DNA of 64,000 nt from Sulfurospirillum diekertiae (GCF_011769985.2 NZ_CP039734.2:1674001-1738000), one strand, 5' to 3'; counted from the stretch's first letter, positions 36,718 to 45,728 are shown. Notes: generated by a model not told the origin, from the letters alone. Program-made: numbers and translations.

Positions 36718-36795
36718 TTAATCCTCCTTATCTAAACCTAAATAACTATAATAATTTAGTTCCAATATCCGTTCGACTATGTCTGTCTTTTTTAA

Positions 36796-37314
36796 TTAAA
36801 TTTTTTTGATAAAAAGCTCAATTAATCGTCCAATTTTATATCGAAAACTCCAAGGAAGAATAAGAGCAATCAATGCGCATAGCCAAGAAGTTGTACTACT
36901 GTTAATACTAAAATTATCTAACGTTTGATAGAACGAAGACAAGAAATCAAAAAAAATATTTCTTTGATCTGGGTCTCTATAATTAAAACTTAATTGAACC
37001 TCATAACTATTTAATGGGCCATTTAGTGAACGTAAGAAATCATGAAACATACTTCCATCTGGATTAAATTTTAAGCCATATTCAAAGTAATATTCCATCC
37101 AAAACACTAGAATGACAACAATATATATTACAAAAAGTCCAATTATCCTCGCTTTTTTCTCAGCATTAATATTTTCTTCCACAATGTTTTCCTCAATATT
37201 AATATAATTGCATTCATCTATAAAAAACCCAGTATACCTTATTTTATAAAAACTTATAAGCGATTGACACTTTTCATATTCCACATTAACAAGGTTGTGA
37301 AAAAGTTTAATCAC
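36796..37314 (-). CDS. Unrecognised membrane protein in the island
   Basis: The 172-residue frame starts at GTG 37314, overlapping the ABC stop codon inside direct repeat B, so a later start (for example a GTG nine codons on) is possible. It has one strong membrane segment near 57-75 and another near 143-160. The intervening loop holds YYFEYGLKFNPDGSMFHDFL. It is Asn, Ile and Tyr rich. No family is recognised. It likely forms a unit with the 88-residue membrane protein downstream. Confidence 0.6.
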   Translation of the reverse strand: MIKLFHNLVNVEYEKCQSLISFYKIRYTGFFIDECNYINIEENIVEENINAEKKARIIGLFVIYIVVILVFWMEYYFEYGLKFNPDGSMFHDFLRSLNGPLNSYEVQLSFNYRDPDQRNIFFDFLSSFYQTLDNFSINSSTTSWLCALIALILPWSFRYKIGRLIELFIKKI

Positions 37315-37339
37315 CCCACACTTTGAACAAAATAGCGTC
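37293..37339. repeat. Direct repeat B: intact 3' end of the ABC gene
   Basis: Right-hand partner of the repeat at 36280-36326. It contains the last codons and stop of the ABC ATPase gene and the first codons of the island's first gene. Confidence 0.85.
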
Positions 37340-38099
37340 CTTTCTCACATTTTACATGTAAAGGTAGATCAAAAACTGCGGAAAGTTGAACATCGTTTAA
37401 AAGTGCTTCTTTTTCTCCTTGCGCAACAATACAACCTTGTTTGATCAACACCACTTGTGAAATCTCCTCAAAAATCTCCTCTAAGTGATGGGTCACTAAT
37501 ATGATCGTACGCTGTGTTGCAATTTTACGGATCAACTCAATAAAATTGAGCTGCGCCTTGATGTCAAGCCCCACGGTGGGTTCATCGAGTATCATCGCTT
37601 TTGGCTCATGCACCAAAGAGCGCGCGATAATGCACTTCCTTAGCTCTCCTGTGGACATCTCTGAGATATGTTTGTCTCTTAAATGCCGTATCTCCAAAAA
37701 GTCCAAAACCTCTTCCACTTTTTTTACATGTAAAGGTGAAAATTCTTGATGCTCATAGATGTGAAAGCTGCTGTAAAAGCCTGAGAGCGTAACCTCAAAA
37801 CCACTCAAATTAGGTGCTCTATCGCTAAATTGGTAGTGCAAATCATTGGTGATGATGCCCAGATGCTTTTTAAGTTCCCAAATATCCCAAACCTTTTTGC
37901 CAAATACTTCTTTAATGCTCGCTTCACTGAAACGTGGATAAATATCGTTGGAGAAAAGTTTCAAAAGAGTTGACTTCCCTGAACCATTCGCACCTAAAAT
38001 AACCGTATGCTGACCCTCTTTAATGCTAAGATTGATGTCATGCAACACATCCTGTTCGTCGTAAGCAACATTCACATGCTCAAAATGAATAATTTCCAT
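37311..38099 (-). CDS. ABC transporter ATP-binding protein, stand-alone
   Basis: The 262-residue ATPase has Walker A GANGSGKST, a Q-loop region, a signature written MSTGELRKC instead of LSGGQ, Walker B AMILDEPTVGLD and a switch His in LVTHHLEE. It resembles the single-domain YlmA/ModF-like ATPases. No permease gene is adjacent, so its partner is unknown. Palindromes at 37351-37362 and 37723-37734 both encode LHVK. The C-terminal seven codons are duplicated about 1 kb downstream. Confidence 0.9.
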   Translation of the reverse strand: MEIIHFEHVNVAYDEQDVLHDINLSIKEGQHTVILGANGSGKSTLLKLFSNDIYPRFSEASIKEVFGKKVWDIWELKKHLGIITNDLHYQFSDRAPNLSGFEVTLSGFYSSFHIYEHQEFSPLHVKKVEEVLDFLEIRHLRDKHISEMSTGELRKCIIARSLVHEPKAMILDEPTVGLDIKAQLNFIELIRKIATQRTIILVTHHLEEIFEEISQVVLIKQGCIVAQGEKEALLNDVQLSAVFDLPLHVKCEKGRYFVQSVG

Positions 38100-38198
38100 A
38101 ATATAACTCCTAATAATCGCATGATTATATCACACCATTATTCACAAAAATTCGTTAAAATGTGACAATTGTAATTATGGTAAAGGTAACGTATCCAG

Positions 38199-41100
38199 AT
38201 GTTTTCCAAATTTTTTATCAATCGACCTAATTTTGCTATCGTTGTTTCGCTGATTATTATCATCGCAGGTATTATGGCGATTAGAACACTTCCTGTTCAA
38301 GAGTACCCTGATGTTGTACCCCCTCAGATCATCGTCTCCACGACTTACGCTGGAGCTGATGCCGCTACTTTGGAAAATACCGTAGCCTCTGTCCTTGAAG
38401 AACAAATCAACGGTGTGGACAACATGCTCTATATGATGTCTACCACCTCGCCCAGTGGACTTCTTACCATGAACCTCTATTTTGAGGTGGGAACCGATAT
38501 GTCCCAAGCCAAACTGGATGTTAACAACCGTATACGTTTGGCGGAGAGTAAGCTTCCCGATGCTGTTAAGCGTCAAGGCGTGGAAGTCGCTGAGCGTTCC
38601 AACGATACCTTGCGTATGCTCGCACTCACTTCAGAAAACAACCGCTACGATACAATTTTCATGTCCAACTACGCCATCAACAATCTTTTAGAGGAGTTTA
38701 AGCGCATTCCTGGTGTTTCGGAAGCCATTATTGTTGGAAATCAAGAGTATTCTATTCGTGTCTGGCTTGATCCTCAAAAACTCTCTTTTTACAACATTAC
38801 GACCACGGAAGTGATTAACGCCATTAAAGCCCAAAATGAGCAGTATCCTATGGGACAAATTGGGCAAGAACCGATTGACAAAAATATTGCATTTACCTAC
38901 ACGGTCACGTCTACTGGCAGACTCAACACGCCAGAAGAGTTTGCGCAAATTTTGATCAAATCAAACACCGATGGTTCCTCTTTGAAACTAGGCGATGTTG
39001 CAACGCTTGAGCTAGGATCGGAGCGTTACTTTTTCAAAGGACTCTTTAATAAACAGCCCACGTCTATGATTCGTATTACCCTGACATCCAAAGCCAATGC
39101 ACTGGAAGTATCAGACCTTTTGGATAAAAAAATCGAAGAACTTAAAAAGGAATTCCCTGAAGGGCTCAAAATAGATGCTACGTACGATCCAACGCTGTTT
39201 GTCCGCGCTTCCATTCATGAGGTTGTTGTCACTCTTTTAGAAGCGATTGCATTGGTTATTTTTGTGGTTTATCTCTTTTTAGGCAACATTCGTGCAACGA
39301 TTATTCCTGTCCTTGCCATTCCTGTTTCCATCATCGGAACCTTTGCTGGTTTTTATGCCACAGGCTTTTCCATCAATCTTCTCACCCTTTTTGGATTGAC
39401 GCTTGCCATTGGTCTGGTGGTGGATGATGCGATTATTGTCATTGAAAATGTCGAGCGAATTTTGCGTAAAGAAAATCTCAGCGTTAAAGAAGCAACGATC
39501 AAAGCGATGCAAGAGATTACCGCGCCTGTTATTGCTATCGTCCTTGTCTTGAGTGCTGTTTTTATTCCTGCTGCTTTTATGGGAGGTTTAAGCGGTACGA
39601 TGTCACGGCAATTTGCCATTACCATTGTTATCTCTGTTGTCATTTCAGGGCTTGTCGCGTTAACCCTCACTCCGGCGCTCTGCTCTTTGCTTTTGAAAAA
39701 AGAGGAAGAAGAACCTTTGTGGATCATTCAAAGATTTAATGACCTTTTTGATTATATCACCCACCATTTTGGAAAAATTGTTCAAAATGCTATCCGCTTT
39801 AGCCTCTTTAATCTTCTCTTTTTTGGCATTATGATCTTTGTCATCGTTAAACTTCTGGGTATTATTCCCTCAGGTCTAGTACCTAAAGAAGATAAAGGAG
39901 TCTTTTTTGCCGTCACGACACTTCCTGCTGCTGCATCTCTTTCGCGTACCCATGAAGTCAATATCGCTGTAGGTGATGTCGCACTTCAAAATCCATCCGT
40001 CGATAAAGTGGGTGGCTTTTCAGGCTCTGACTTTAGTTCAAAAGCATATACAACCGAAGCGGGTTACAGCTATGTGCGTCTTACCGATTGGGGACAACGT
40101 AAAGAGGCAAATCAAAGTGTCGATGCGCTCTCCAAAGAGATTATGCAAAAGCTCTCTTCCAATAAAGAAGCACGTATTGTAGCTGTTTCACCTTCTGCCA
40201 TTAGTGGACTAGGCGTATCGGGTGGTTTTGAGATGTATGTTCAAAATAGAACAGGTGGAAACTACCACCAATTGGAAAGTTATGCCAAAGAGATTGTCGC
40301 ACGTGCTAGTGAGCGCCAAGAGCTTCGATCGGTTCGAAGTACCCTAAGTTCCAGTACCCCACAATTTCGCATTGAAGTTAACCATCAAAAAGCCAAAGCA
40401 TATGGCATTGACATTGCCGATATTTATACCACCATTCAAGCGACTTTTGGCAATATCTATGTGAATGATATCAATATTTTTGGACGGAACTACCGTGTCA
40501 ATGTCCAAGCAAAGGGCGATTTTAGAGAAGATACGAAAAATTACGGCGATATTTTTATCAAATCTAGTGATGGAAGTAACATTGCACTAAGTGATCTTGT
40601 GACTTTTAAACGTGTTCTCAATCCTAATATTACCAAACGTTTCAATATGTTCCCTTCCGCTCAAATCTTGGGAGAGACCAATGCAGGTTACTCTTCAGGC
40701 GAAGGACTTAAAATCATGGAAGAGATCGCAGCAGAAGTGCTGCCTGAAGGCTATTCTATCGCATGGGGTGGCGCATCGCTGCAAGAGAAAAAACTTTTAG
40801 AAACCGGCAATCTCTCGTTTGTATTTGCCATTGTTTTCATCTTTTTGATCTTGGTAGCACTGTATGAGAGTTGGATGATTCCTTGGGCGATTGTGCTCGC
40901 CGTACCTTTCGCACTTCTAGGAGCAGCGCTGTCTATCTGGCTTCGTGGACTTCAAAATGACATCTACTTCCAAATAGGACTCATCACTCTTGTGGGACTT
41001 TCGGCTAAAAATGCGATTTTAATGGTGGAATTTGCATTGCAAAAAATGGAAGAAGGTTTTAGTTTAATCGACGCGACTATTGAAGGGGCAAAAATTCGTT

Positions 41101-41330
41101 TTCGTCCTATTATTATGACCTCATTTGCGTTCATAGCAGGAACTCTTCCACTGGCATTAAGCTCAGGAGCAGGTGCCAACAGCCGCCATATCATCGGTAC
41201 AACGGTCGTTGGCGGTATGGTGACACTTACCCTTATTGGCGTCTTCTTTACACCACTTTTTTTCTATTTGATTATGAAAGGTAAAGAGAAATTTTTACTT
41301 ACGTTCAAGTCCCAAAAGCCCAAGACCTAA
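38199..41330 (+). CDS. RND-family efflux pump inner-membrane subunit (AcrB/CmeB type)
   Basis: The 1043-residue HAE1-type pump exports drugs or other hydrophobic compounds using the proton gradient. It starts MFSKFFINRPNFAIVVSLII. The proton-relay residues are present: the Asp pair in GLVVDDAIIVIENVERI and the Lys in GLSAKNAILMVEFALQ. Twelve membrane segments and two large periplasmic loops are evident. No membrane-fusion or outer-membrane subunit gene is nearby, so it must borrow partners encoded elsewhere. It lacks any palindrome copy. Its last 36 bases overlap the convergent LysE-type gene. Confidence 0.95.
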   Translation: MFSKFFINRPNFAIVVSLIIIIAGIMAIRTLPVQEYPDVVPPQIIVSTTYAGADAATLENTVASVLEEQINGVDNMLYMMSTTSPSGLLTMNLYFEVGTDMSQAKLDVNNRIRLAESKLPDAVKRQGVEVAERSNDTLRMLALTSENNRYDTIFMSNYAINNLLEEFKRIPGVSEAIIVGNQEYSIRVWLDPQKLSFYNITTTEVINAIKAQNEQYPMGQIGQEPIDKNIAFTYTVTSTGRLNTPEEFAQILIKSNTDGSSLKLGDVATLELGSERYFFKGLFNKQPTSMIRITLTSKANALEVSDLLDKKIEELKKEFPEGLKIDATYDPTLFVRASIHEVVVTLLEAIALVIFVVYLFLGNIRATIIPVLAIPVSIIGTFAGFYATGFSINLLTLFGLTLAIGLVVDDAIIVIENVERILRKENLSVKEATIKAMQEITAPVIAIVLVLSAVFIPAAFMGGLSGTMSRQFAITIVISVVISGLVALTLTPALCSLLLKKEEEEPLWIIQRFNDLFDYITHHFGKIVQNAIRFSLFNLLFFGIMIFVIVKLLGIIPSGLVPKEDKGVFFAVTTLPAAASLSRTHEVNIAVGDVALQNPSVDKVGGFSGSDFSSKAYTTEAGYSYVRLTDWGQRKEANQSVDALSKEIMQKLSSNKEARIVAVSPSAISGLGVSGGFEMYVQNRTGGNYHQLESYAKEIVARASERQELRSVRSTLSSSTPQFRIEVNHQKAKAYGIDIADIYTTIQATFGNIYVNDINIFGRNYRVNVQAKGDFREDTKNYGDIFIKSSDGSNIALSDLVTFKRVLNPNITKRFNMFPSAQILGETNAGYSSGEGLKIMEEIAAEVLPEGYSIAWGGASLQEKKLLETGNLSFVFAIVFIFLILVALYESWMIPWAIVLAVPFALLGAALSIWLRGLQNDIYFQIGLITLVGLSAKNAILMVEFALQKMEEGFSLIDATIEGAKIRFRPIIMTSFAFIAGTLPLALSSGAGANSRHIIGTTVVGGMVTLTLIGVFFTPLFFYLIMKGKEKFLLTFKSQKPKT

Positions 41331-41927
41331 GCCCACAAAAATCGCGCCGCTAATGCGGTTAAACCATGTGGCGCGATTGCGTGTATTAAACCAATGCTTC
41401 AAACTTCGCGCGAAAAAAGCGTAACCCATCAATGTCATAAAAGATAGCGACATAAACGTCAAGGTTAAAATGAAAAATTGAGGTATGATCGGTGTTGTTG
41501 GCTCTAAAAAAAGAGGAAACAGTGCTGTAAAAAAGATGATCGGCTTCGGATTGGTGATACAAATCAAAAATCCTTTACGAAAAATTGCAAAATAATGTAC
41601 TGCGCTTTGCGTCTGATGAAGATGGACACGCTCAAAAATATTGTGAAGAGTACGAAACTGTTTGATACCAAGATAGATCAGATACAGTGCTCCTACAATT
41701 TTAAACACGGTAAAGAGAATCATCGATGTTTTTAACACGACGCCAAGACCGAGCATCGCCGCACTGGAAAGCACAAAAAGCCCTGAAGCATTTCCTAAAG
41801 ATGAAAAAATGGTTGCTTTAAGATCATACATTAAAGAGTTATTGATCGCTAAAAGTACCGCAGGACCTGGGCTTACGATTGCAATAAATGCAACGGTGGT
41901 ATACAAAAGCCATGTGTGAAATTCCAT
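41295..41927 (-). CDS. LysE/RhtB-family exporter, divergent from arsR
   Basis: The 210-residue membrane protein is read from ATG 41927, preceded by AGAGGAG; a frame eight codons longer lacks this. The hallmark VSPGPAVLLAINNSLMYD is the LysE/RhtB motif, with ITNPKPIIFFTALFPLFLE at mid-protein and about six hydrophobic segments. It exports an amino acid or related metabolite. It shares a 112-bp divergent control region with arsR that contains a perfect inverted repeat, so ArsR may regulate it as well. Confidence 0.9.
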   Translation of the reverse strand: MEFHTWLLYTTVAFIAIVSPGPAVLLAINNSLMYDLKATIFSSLGNASGLFVLSSAAMLGLGVVLKTSMILFTVFKIVGALYLIYLGIKQFRTLHNIFERVHLHQTQSAVHYFAIFRKGFLICITNPKPIIFFTALFPLFLEPTTPIIPQFFILTLTFMSLSFMTLMGYAFFARSLKHWFNTRNRATWFNRISGAIFVGLGLGLLGLERK

Positions 41928-41969
41928 GCTATGCTCCTCTTTGAAGTGCAATATTATACTCTAACTTTT

Positions 41970-41991
41970 CATATCAATATATCTTGATATG
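41970..41991. promoter_or_regulatory. Candidate ArsR operator
   Basis: CATATCAA and TTGATATG form a perfect 8-bp inverted repeat with a six-base spacer. It lies between the LysE start (41927) and the arsR start (42040). The ATCAA-N6-TTGAT core resembles known ArsR/SmtB-family operators. Confidence 0.65.
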
Positions 41992-42039
41992 AAAGCGATA
42001 TTCTGCTATGCTATCCAAAAATCAAATGAGAGATACATT

Positions 42040-42354
42040 ATGGAAACTTTTTTACAAACCGTCGGTGCGCTCAATGACGAAACGCGTCTTCAAATCCTTC
42101 GTTTTATTCATCAACATGGAGAAGTGTGTGTCTGCGAAATTGAAGAGGCATTTTCACTGATTCAGTCGCGTGTTTCACGCCATCTCAAAATCCTCAAAGA
42201 TGCGGGGTTTTTACGTGTAGATCGTCGTGGAAAATGGGCGTATTATCAGGTTCGCTCTCCGCTGGATCGTTTTAGACTTGAATGTCTTGAAGAGATTAGC
42301 TACTTAGAGATGCAAATGCCTACACCCGTCTGTGCCTGCAAGGATGCCAAATGA
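42040..42354 (+). CDS. arsR: ArsR-family arsenic-responsive repressor
   Basis: The 104-residue winged-helix repressor is read from ATG 42040 (METFLQTVGALNDETRLQIL), preceded by GAGAG; the frame extends further but overlaps the operator region. EVCVCEIEEAF carries the Cys-x-Cys pair of the arsenite-binding ELCVCDL motif at the start of the recognition region. IQSRVSRHLKILKDAGFLRV is the recognition helix. A further Cys pair (PVCACKDAK) ends the protein. Its ATGA overlaps arsB. Confidence 0.95.
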   Translation: METFLQTVGALNDETRLQILRFIHQHGEVCVCEIEEAFSLIQSRVSRHLKILKDAGFLRVDRRGKWAYYQVRSPLDRFRLECLEEISYLEMQMPTPVCACKDAK

Positions 42355-43604
42355 TTCTCGCTTTTTCACTGTTTCTCATCACCCTACTTTTTGTCATTAT
42401 TCAGCCACGTGGTCTTCAAATCGGCACGTCTGCGATCATCGGCGCTGCTTTTGCTCTGCTTTTGGGTGTGGTGAGTTTTGCCGACGTTTTAGTGGTGACA
42501 AACATCGTTTGGGATGCAACATTGGCGTTTATCGGCATTATTATTCTCTCTCTCGTTCTTGATGAGATCGGTTTTTTTGAGTGGTGTGCGATTTGGATGG
42601 CAAAGTTTTCAAAAGGCAATGGACACATTATGTTTGTCTATTCACTGTTATTAGGCGCTATCATCTCCGCTTTTTTCGCCAACGATGGGGCTGTGCTCAT
42701 TCTCACTCCTATTTTACTGGCTAAAATGCGCATTTTAAAACTGGAACCTAAAACGATTGTAGCGTTTTTGCTCGCAGGCGGGTTTATCTCCGATTCGGCT
42801 TCGCTTCCCTTTGTTTTTTCCAACCTCACCAACATCGTCACCGCCAACTACTTTCACATTGGCTTTTCCACCTATTTATCAACCATGATTACGCCATATT
42901 TAGTCAGCACCTTTGTTTCCATTGCTGTTTTATGGCTCTTTTTGCGTAAAGATATTCCTTTACATGTAAACGTAGACCTCTTAAAACATCCTGATGATGT
43001 ACTCAAATCAAAGCCACTGTTTTACCTCGCGTGGTTTTTTATTGCCGCGCTGATGGGAAGCTATTTTGTAGGGGAGCAGTACCACATCCCCATTAGCTTT
43101 ATCGCCCTTGGAGGAGCCCTACTTTTTCTTGCCATTGCACGTTATTTTAAAGCAGCGCGTCCGTGGCAGATCATCAAAACCGCTCCGTGGCAAGTGGTGT
43201 GGTTTAGCATCGGATTGTACATCGTCGTTTACGGGCTCAAAAATGCGGGACTTACCACGTACTTGACGCACATTTTAAACGCGCTCAACGCTCAAGGCAA
43301 TACGATTGCTATTGTCGGAACGGGCTTTATCGCCGCCATTTTAAGCGCTTTGATGAACAATATGCCAAGTGTCATGATCATGGACATAGCGCTTCACGAC
43401 ATCCCCAATTCTGCACTTGCCTACGCCAACATCATTGGCTGTAACTTAGGACCCAAAATGACGCCTTTTGGCTCACTGGCGACCCTTTTATGGTTGCATG
43501 TTATGGCAAAAAAAGGGGTCAAAATCAGCTTTTGGGACTACTCAAAATTTGGGCTTCTGGTCACACCACCGATCCTACTTGTCGTACTTCTAAGCCTTGT
43601 TTAG
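42351..43604 (+). CDS. arsB: ArsB-type arsenite/antimonite efflux permease
   Basis: The 417-residue membrane protein of the ArsB/NhaD ion-transporter superfamily has about eleven hydrophobic segments. Typical stretches are IIGAAFALLLGVVSFADVL, FFANDGAVLILTPILLAKM and GFISDSASLPFVFSNLTNIV. Translation is coupled to arsR by ATGA, confirming the ars assignment. It pumps arsenite out of the cell. The palindrome at 42959-42970 encodes LHVN, and another copy follows two bases after the stop. Confidence 0.94.
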   Translation: MILAFSLFLITLLFVIIQPRGLQIGTSAIIGAAFALLLGVVSFADVLVVTNIVWDATLAFIGIIILSLVLDEIGFFEWCAIWMAKFSKGNGHIMFVYSLLLGAIISAFFANDGAVLILTPILLAKMRILKLEPKTIVAFLLAGGFISDSASLPFVFSNLTNIVTANYFHIGFSTYLSTMITPYLVSTFVSIAVLWLFLRKDIPLHVNVDLLKHPDDVLKSKPLFYLAWFFIAALMGSYFVGEQYHIPISFIALGGALLFLAIARYFKAARPWQIIKTAPWQVVWFSIGLYIVVYGLKNAGLTTYLTHILNALNAQGNTIAIVGTGFIAAILSALMNNMPSVMIMDIALHDIPNSALAYANIIGCNLGPKMTPFGSLATLLWLHVMAKKGVKISFWDYSKFGLLVTPPILLVVLLSLV

Positions 43605-43606
43605 TC

Positions 43607-43618
43607 TTTACATGTAAA
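43607..43618. repeat. TTTACATGTAAA palindrome, post-stop and pre-ribosome site
   Basis: Perfect copy two bases after the arsB stop and immediately followed by AAGGAAGAA and the next ATG, so it fills the whole intergenic gap. Confidence 0.95.
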
Positions 43619-43629
43619 AAGGAAGAAGA

Positions 43630-44493
43630 ATGGAAATGCACATCATCACTCATCTCAAAAATGCTCCTTGGTCGATAAAATTATCACTAGCGCTTTTTGC
43701 TCTCTTTGATAGTATCAATGTGATGTATTGTTTTATCGCACACGCTATAACCCTACAATTTTTAGCTATCACCAGCGTTCAAGTAATATTACTTTATGGC
43801 GTTCTCATGCAAATAGTATGGGTGAGAGACGTTTTCGTAAGTTTATACACTTTCCTCATCCCCATTTTAATGGCGCTTATAGCGACCACATTGTTGAATA
43901 CACACTATGCAAACCTTTTTTTCTCTATCATTATCGTCAATTCTCTGCCTCTTGGTGCGTTAGCCCTCCTTTATATACAACCATCAAATGCGTGGTTTGG
44001 TCAAACACTCAGCCATAAAGAAGAATCTGCGATGCCATGGTTTGCCCAATGGGTCATTATCCTTATTGCACTAGGGCTTGGATTTATAACTCTTGTTATC
44101 GACGATAAACTCGCTGTCCCAATGACCAAAGCAGATCATCTCAGCCATATAACTTCCATGGCAGTCAAACTGACTCTTTTTCACTTAAATCAAACGTTTG
44201 GACTTCTGTGCGCATGGGTAATACTCATCGTACCCGTCAGCTTTTTATTGGCTTTATGGAAAAATTACCATCTACTACTCACAACACGCCTTATGATGAT
44301 AGGTATCGTGTTTTCACTTATTTTTAGAGACCTCGCCATCAAAAATTTGAGCGCTTCCCTCTATACTTCATGGATCATGATATTTTTTGTTCATCTTTTT
44401 TTAGCAAGTTTTTTAGTTTATTTTTCATTATCCAGTGGCAAAAAAGTGCGAAGTTATGCCCTAGAATTCTTTACATGTAAAAAGGAAATATAA
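43630..44493 (+). CDS. Unrecognised multi-pass membrane protein in the ars cluster
   Basis: The 287-residue integral membrane protein has seven or eight hydrophobic segments and few charged residues apart from loops such as QPSNAWFGQTLSHKEES and DDKLAVPMTKADHLSHI. I do not recognise its family. It lies between arsB and arsN2, and its TAA overlaps the arsN2 ATG (TAATG), so it belongs to the ars operon. Several His, Met and Cys residues line the membrane segments, but no known metal motif is visible. The last codons contain a palindrome at 44470-44481 encoding FTCK. Confidence 0.8.
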   Translation: MEMHIITHLKNAPWSIKLSLALFALFDSINVMYCFIAHAITLQFLAITSVQVILLYGVLMQIVWVRDVFVSLYTFLIPILMALIATTLLNTHYANLFFSIIIVNSLPLGALALLYIQPSNAWFGQTLSHKEESAMPWFAQWVIILIALGLGFITLVIDDKLAVPMTKADHLSHITSMAVKLTLFHLNQTFGLLCAWVILIVPVSFLLALWKNYHLLLTTRLMMIGIVFSLIFRDLAIKNLSASLYTSWIMIFFVHLFLASFLVYFSLSSGKKVRSYALEFFTCKKEI

Positions 44494-44927
44494 TGGAATT
44501 AAGTATACGCAAAGCAGAACAAAACAACTACCGAGCCATCACACATTTGCTGGCATCTAACCAACTCCCGACAGCAGATATTTATGAAAAAAACATCACG
44601 CTATTTGTGGGCTTAATCGATGAAAAAATTGTCGCAACCATCGGCATCGAAACCTATGATAACGAAGCGCTTTTGCGTTCCTTGTGTGTGAAAGAGGGAT
44701 TCAAAAACCAAAAGCTTGGGGAGAAGATGCTCACATATCTGCTTCGCTTTTGTGCCAATGAAAACATTCAAACCGTGTATCTGCTGACCACAACGGCGGA
44801 GCACTATTTTGAGCGCTATGGATTTGAAAAAACAGGACGAGAGAAAACGCCTCAAAGCATCCAAAACACCCGCGAATTTCAAGACATTTGCCCCTCTTCT
44901 GCTATCATTATGGCATTAAAACTTTAA
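44493..44927 (+). CDS. arsN2: ArsN2-like GNAT acetyltransferase
   Basis: The 144-residue GNAT protein has the acetyl-CoA loop in CVKEGFKNQKLGEKML. The tail LLTTTAEHYFERYGFEKTGR and FQDICPSSAIIMAL is diagnostic for ArsN2, with the Cys near the C-terminus. ArsN1 detoxifies phosphinothricin and organoarsenical analogues; ArsN2 recurs in ars operons and its substrate is less certain. Start codon overlap with the preceding membrane protein gene implies translational coupling. Confidence 0.88.
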   Translation: MELSIRKAEQNNYRAITHLLASNQLPTADIYEKNITLFVGLIDEKIVATIGIETYDNEALLRSLCVKEGFKNQKLGEKMLTYLLRFCANENIQTVYLLTTTAEHYFERYGFEKTGREKTPQSIQNTREFQDICPSSAIIMALKL

Positions 44928-44937
44928 AAAACTACGC

Positions 44938-44949
44938 TTTACATGTAAA
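44938..44949. repeat. TTTACATGTAAA palindrome before xth
   Basis: Perfect copy followed by AAGGAAAATCA and the xth ATG, the third such leader in a row in this cluster. Confidence 0.95.
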
Positions 44950-44960
44950 AAGGAAAATCA

Positions 44961-45725
44961 ATGAAATTAGTTTCATGGAACGTCAACGGCATTCGCGCTG
45001 TGGCTTCTAAAAATGCGTTTGCATGGGTGGATGTGTTCAAACCTGACATCTTGTGTTTACAAGAGATCAAAGCCGAAGCGCATCAAATTCCTGAACCACT
45101 TTTTGCGCATGCTTTTACATGTAAATATGTCAACGCTGCTACGAAAAAGGGCTATTCGGGGACGATGAGTTTTTCGACCATTGACTTTCAAAAGACCGAC
45201 ACCGCACACGCCATCGACCATACGCACGAAGGGCGCATTTTGGAGCACCATTTTGGCGATGTGGTTTTGTTTAACGTTTACTTTCCCAACGGTCAACAAA
45301 GCGAAGAGCGTCTAGCGCATAAGATGAAATTTTACAGTGATTTTTTAGCACACACCGAAGCGCTTAGAGCGAAGGGAAATAGCATTATCATCTGTGGTGA
45401 TGTCAACACGGCGCATCGTGCTATTGATCTTAAAAACCCTAAAGCCAACGAAGAGACTTCAGGGTTTTTGCCCATTGAGCGCGCGTGGATCGACTCGCTT
45501 TTAGCGCACGGCTACATCGACACCTTTAGGCACATTCATGGTGACATCAAAGATGCGTACTCGTGGTGGTCGTACCGTTTTGGAGCGAGAGAACGTAATG
45601 TCGGATGGAGAATCGACTATGTTTTCATCTCCAAAGAGCTCGAACCGCGTTTAAAAGATGCGTTCATTCTAGCCTCTGTTGAAGGCTCAGACCATTGTCC
45701 CGTAGGCATTGAGCTAGAGTTATAA
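44961..45725 (+). CDS. xth: Exodeoxyribonuclease III / AP endonuclease
   Basis: The 254-residue base-excision-repair nuclease has the EEP fold: MKLVSWNVNGIRAVASKNAF, ILCLQEIKAEAHQIP, NVYFPNGQQ, CGDVNTAHRAIDLKNPK, WWSYRFGARERNVGWRIDY and the C-terminal SDHCPVGIELEL. All metal and catalytic residues are visible. It follows arsN2 after 33 bases with the same palindrome-ribosome-site leader, so it may be read through from the ars operon. The palindrome at 45114-45125 encodes FTCK. Confidence 0.95.
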   Translation: MKLVSWNVNGIRAVASKNAFAWVDVFKPDILCLQEIKAEAHQIPEPLFAHAFTCKYVNAATKKGYSGTMSFSTIDFQKTDTAHAIDHTHEGRILEHHFGDVVLFNVYFPNGQQSEERLAHKMKFYSDFLAHTEALRAKGNSIIICGDVNTAHRAIDLKNPKANEETSGFLPIERAWIDSLLAHGYIDTFRHIHGDIKDAYSWWSYRFGARERNVGWRIDYVFISKELEPRLKDAFILASVEGSDHCPVGIELEL

Positions 45726-45728
45726 GGC

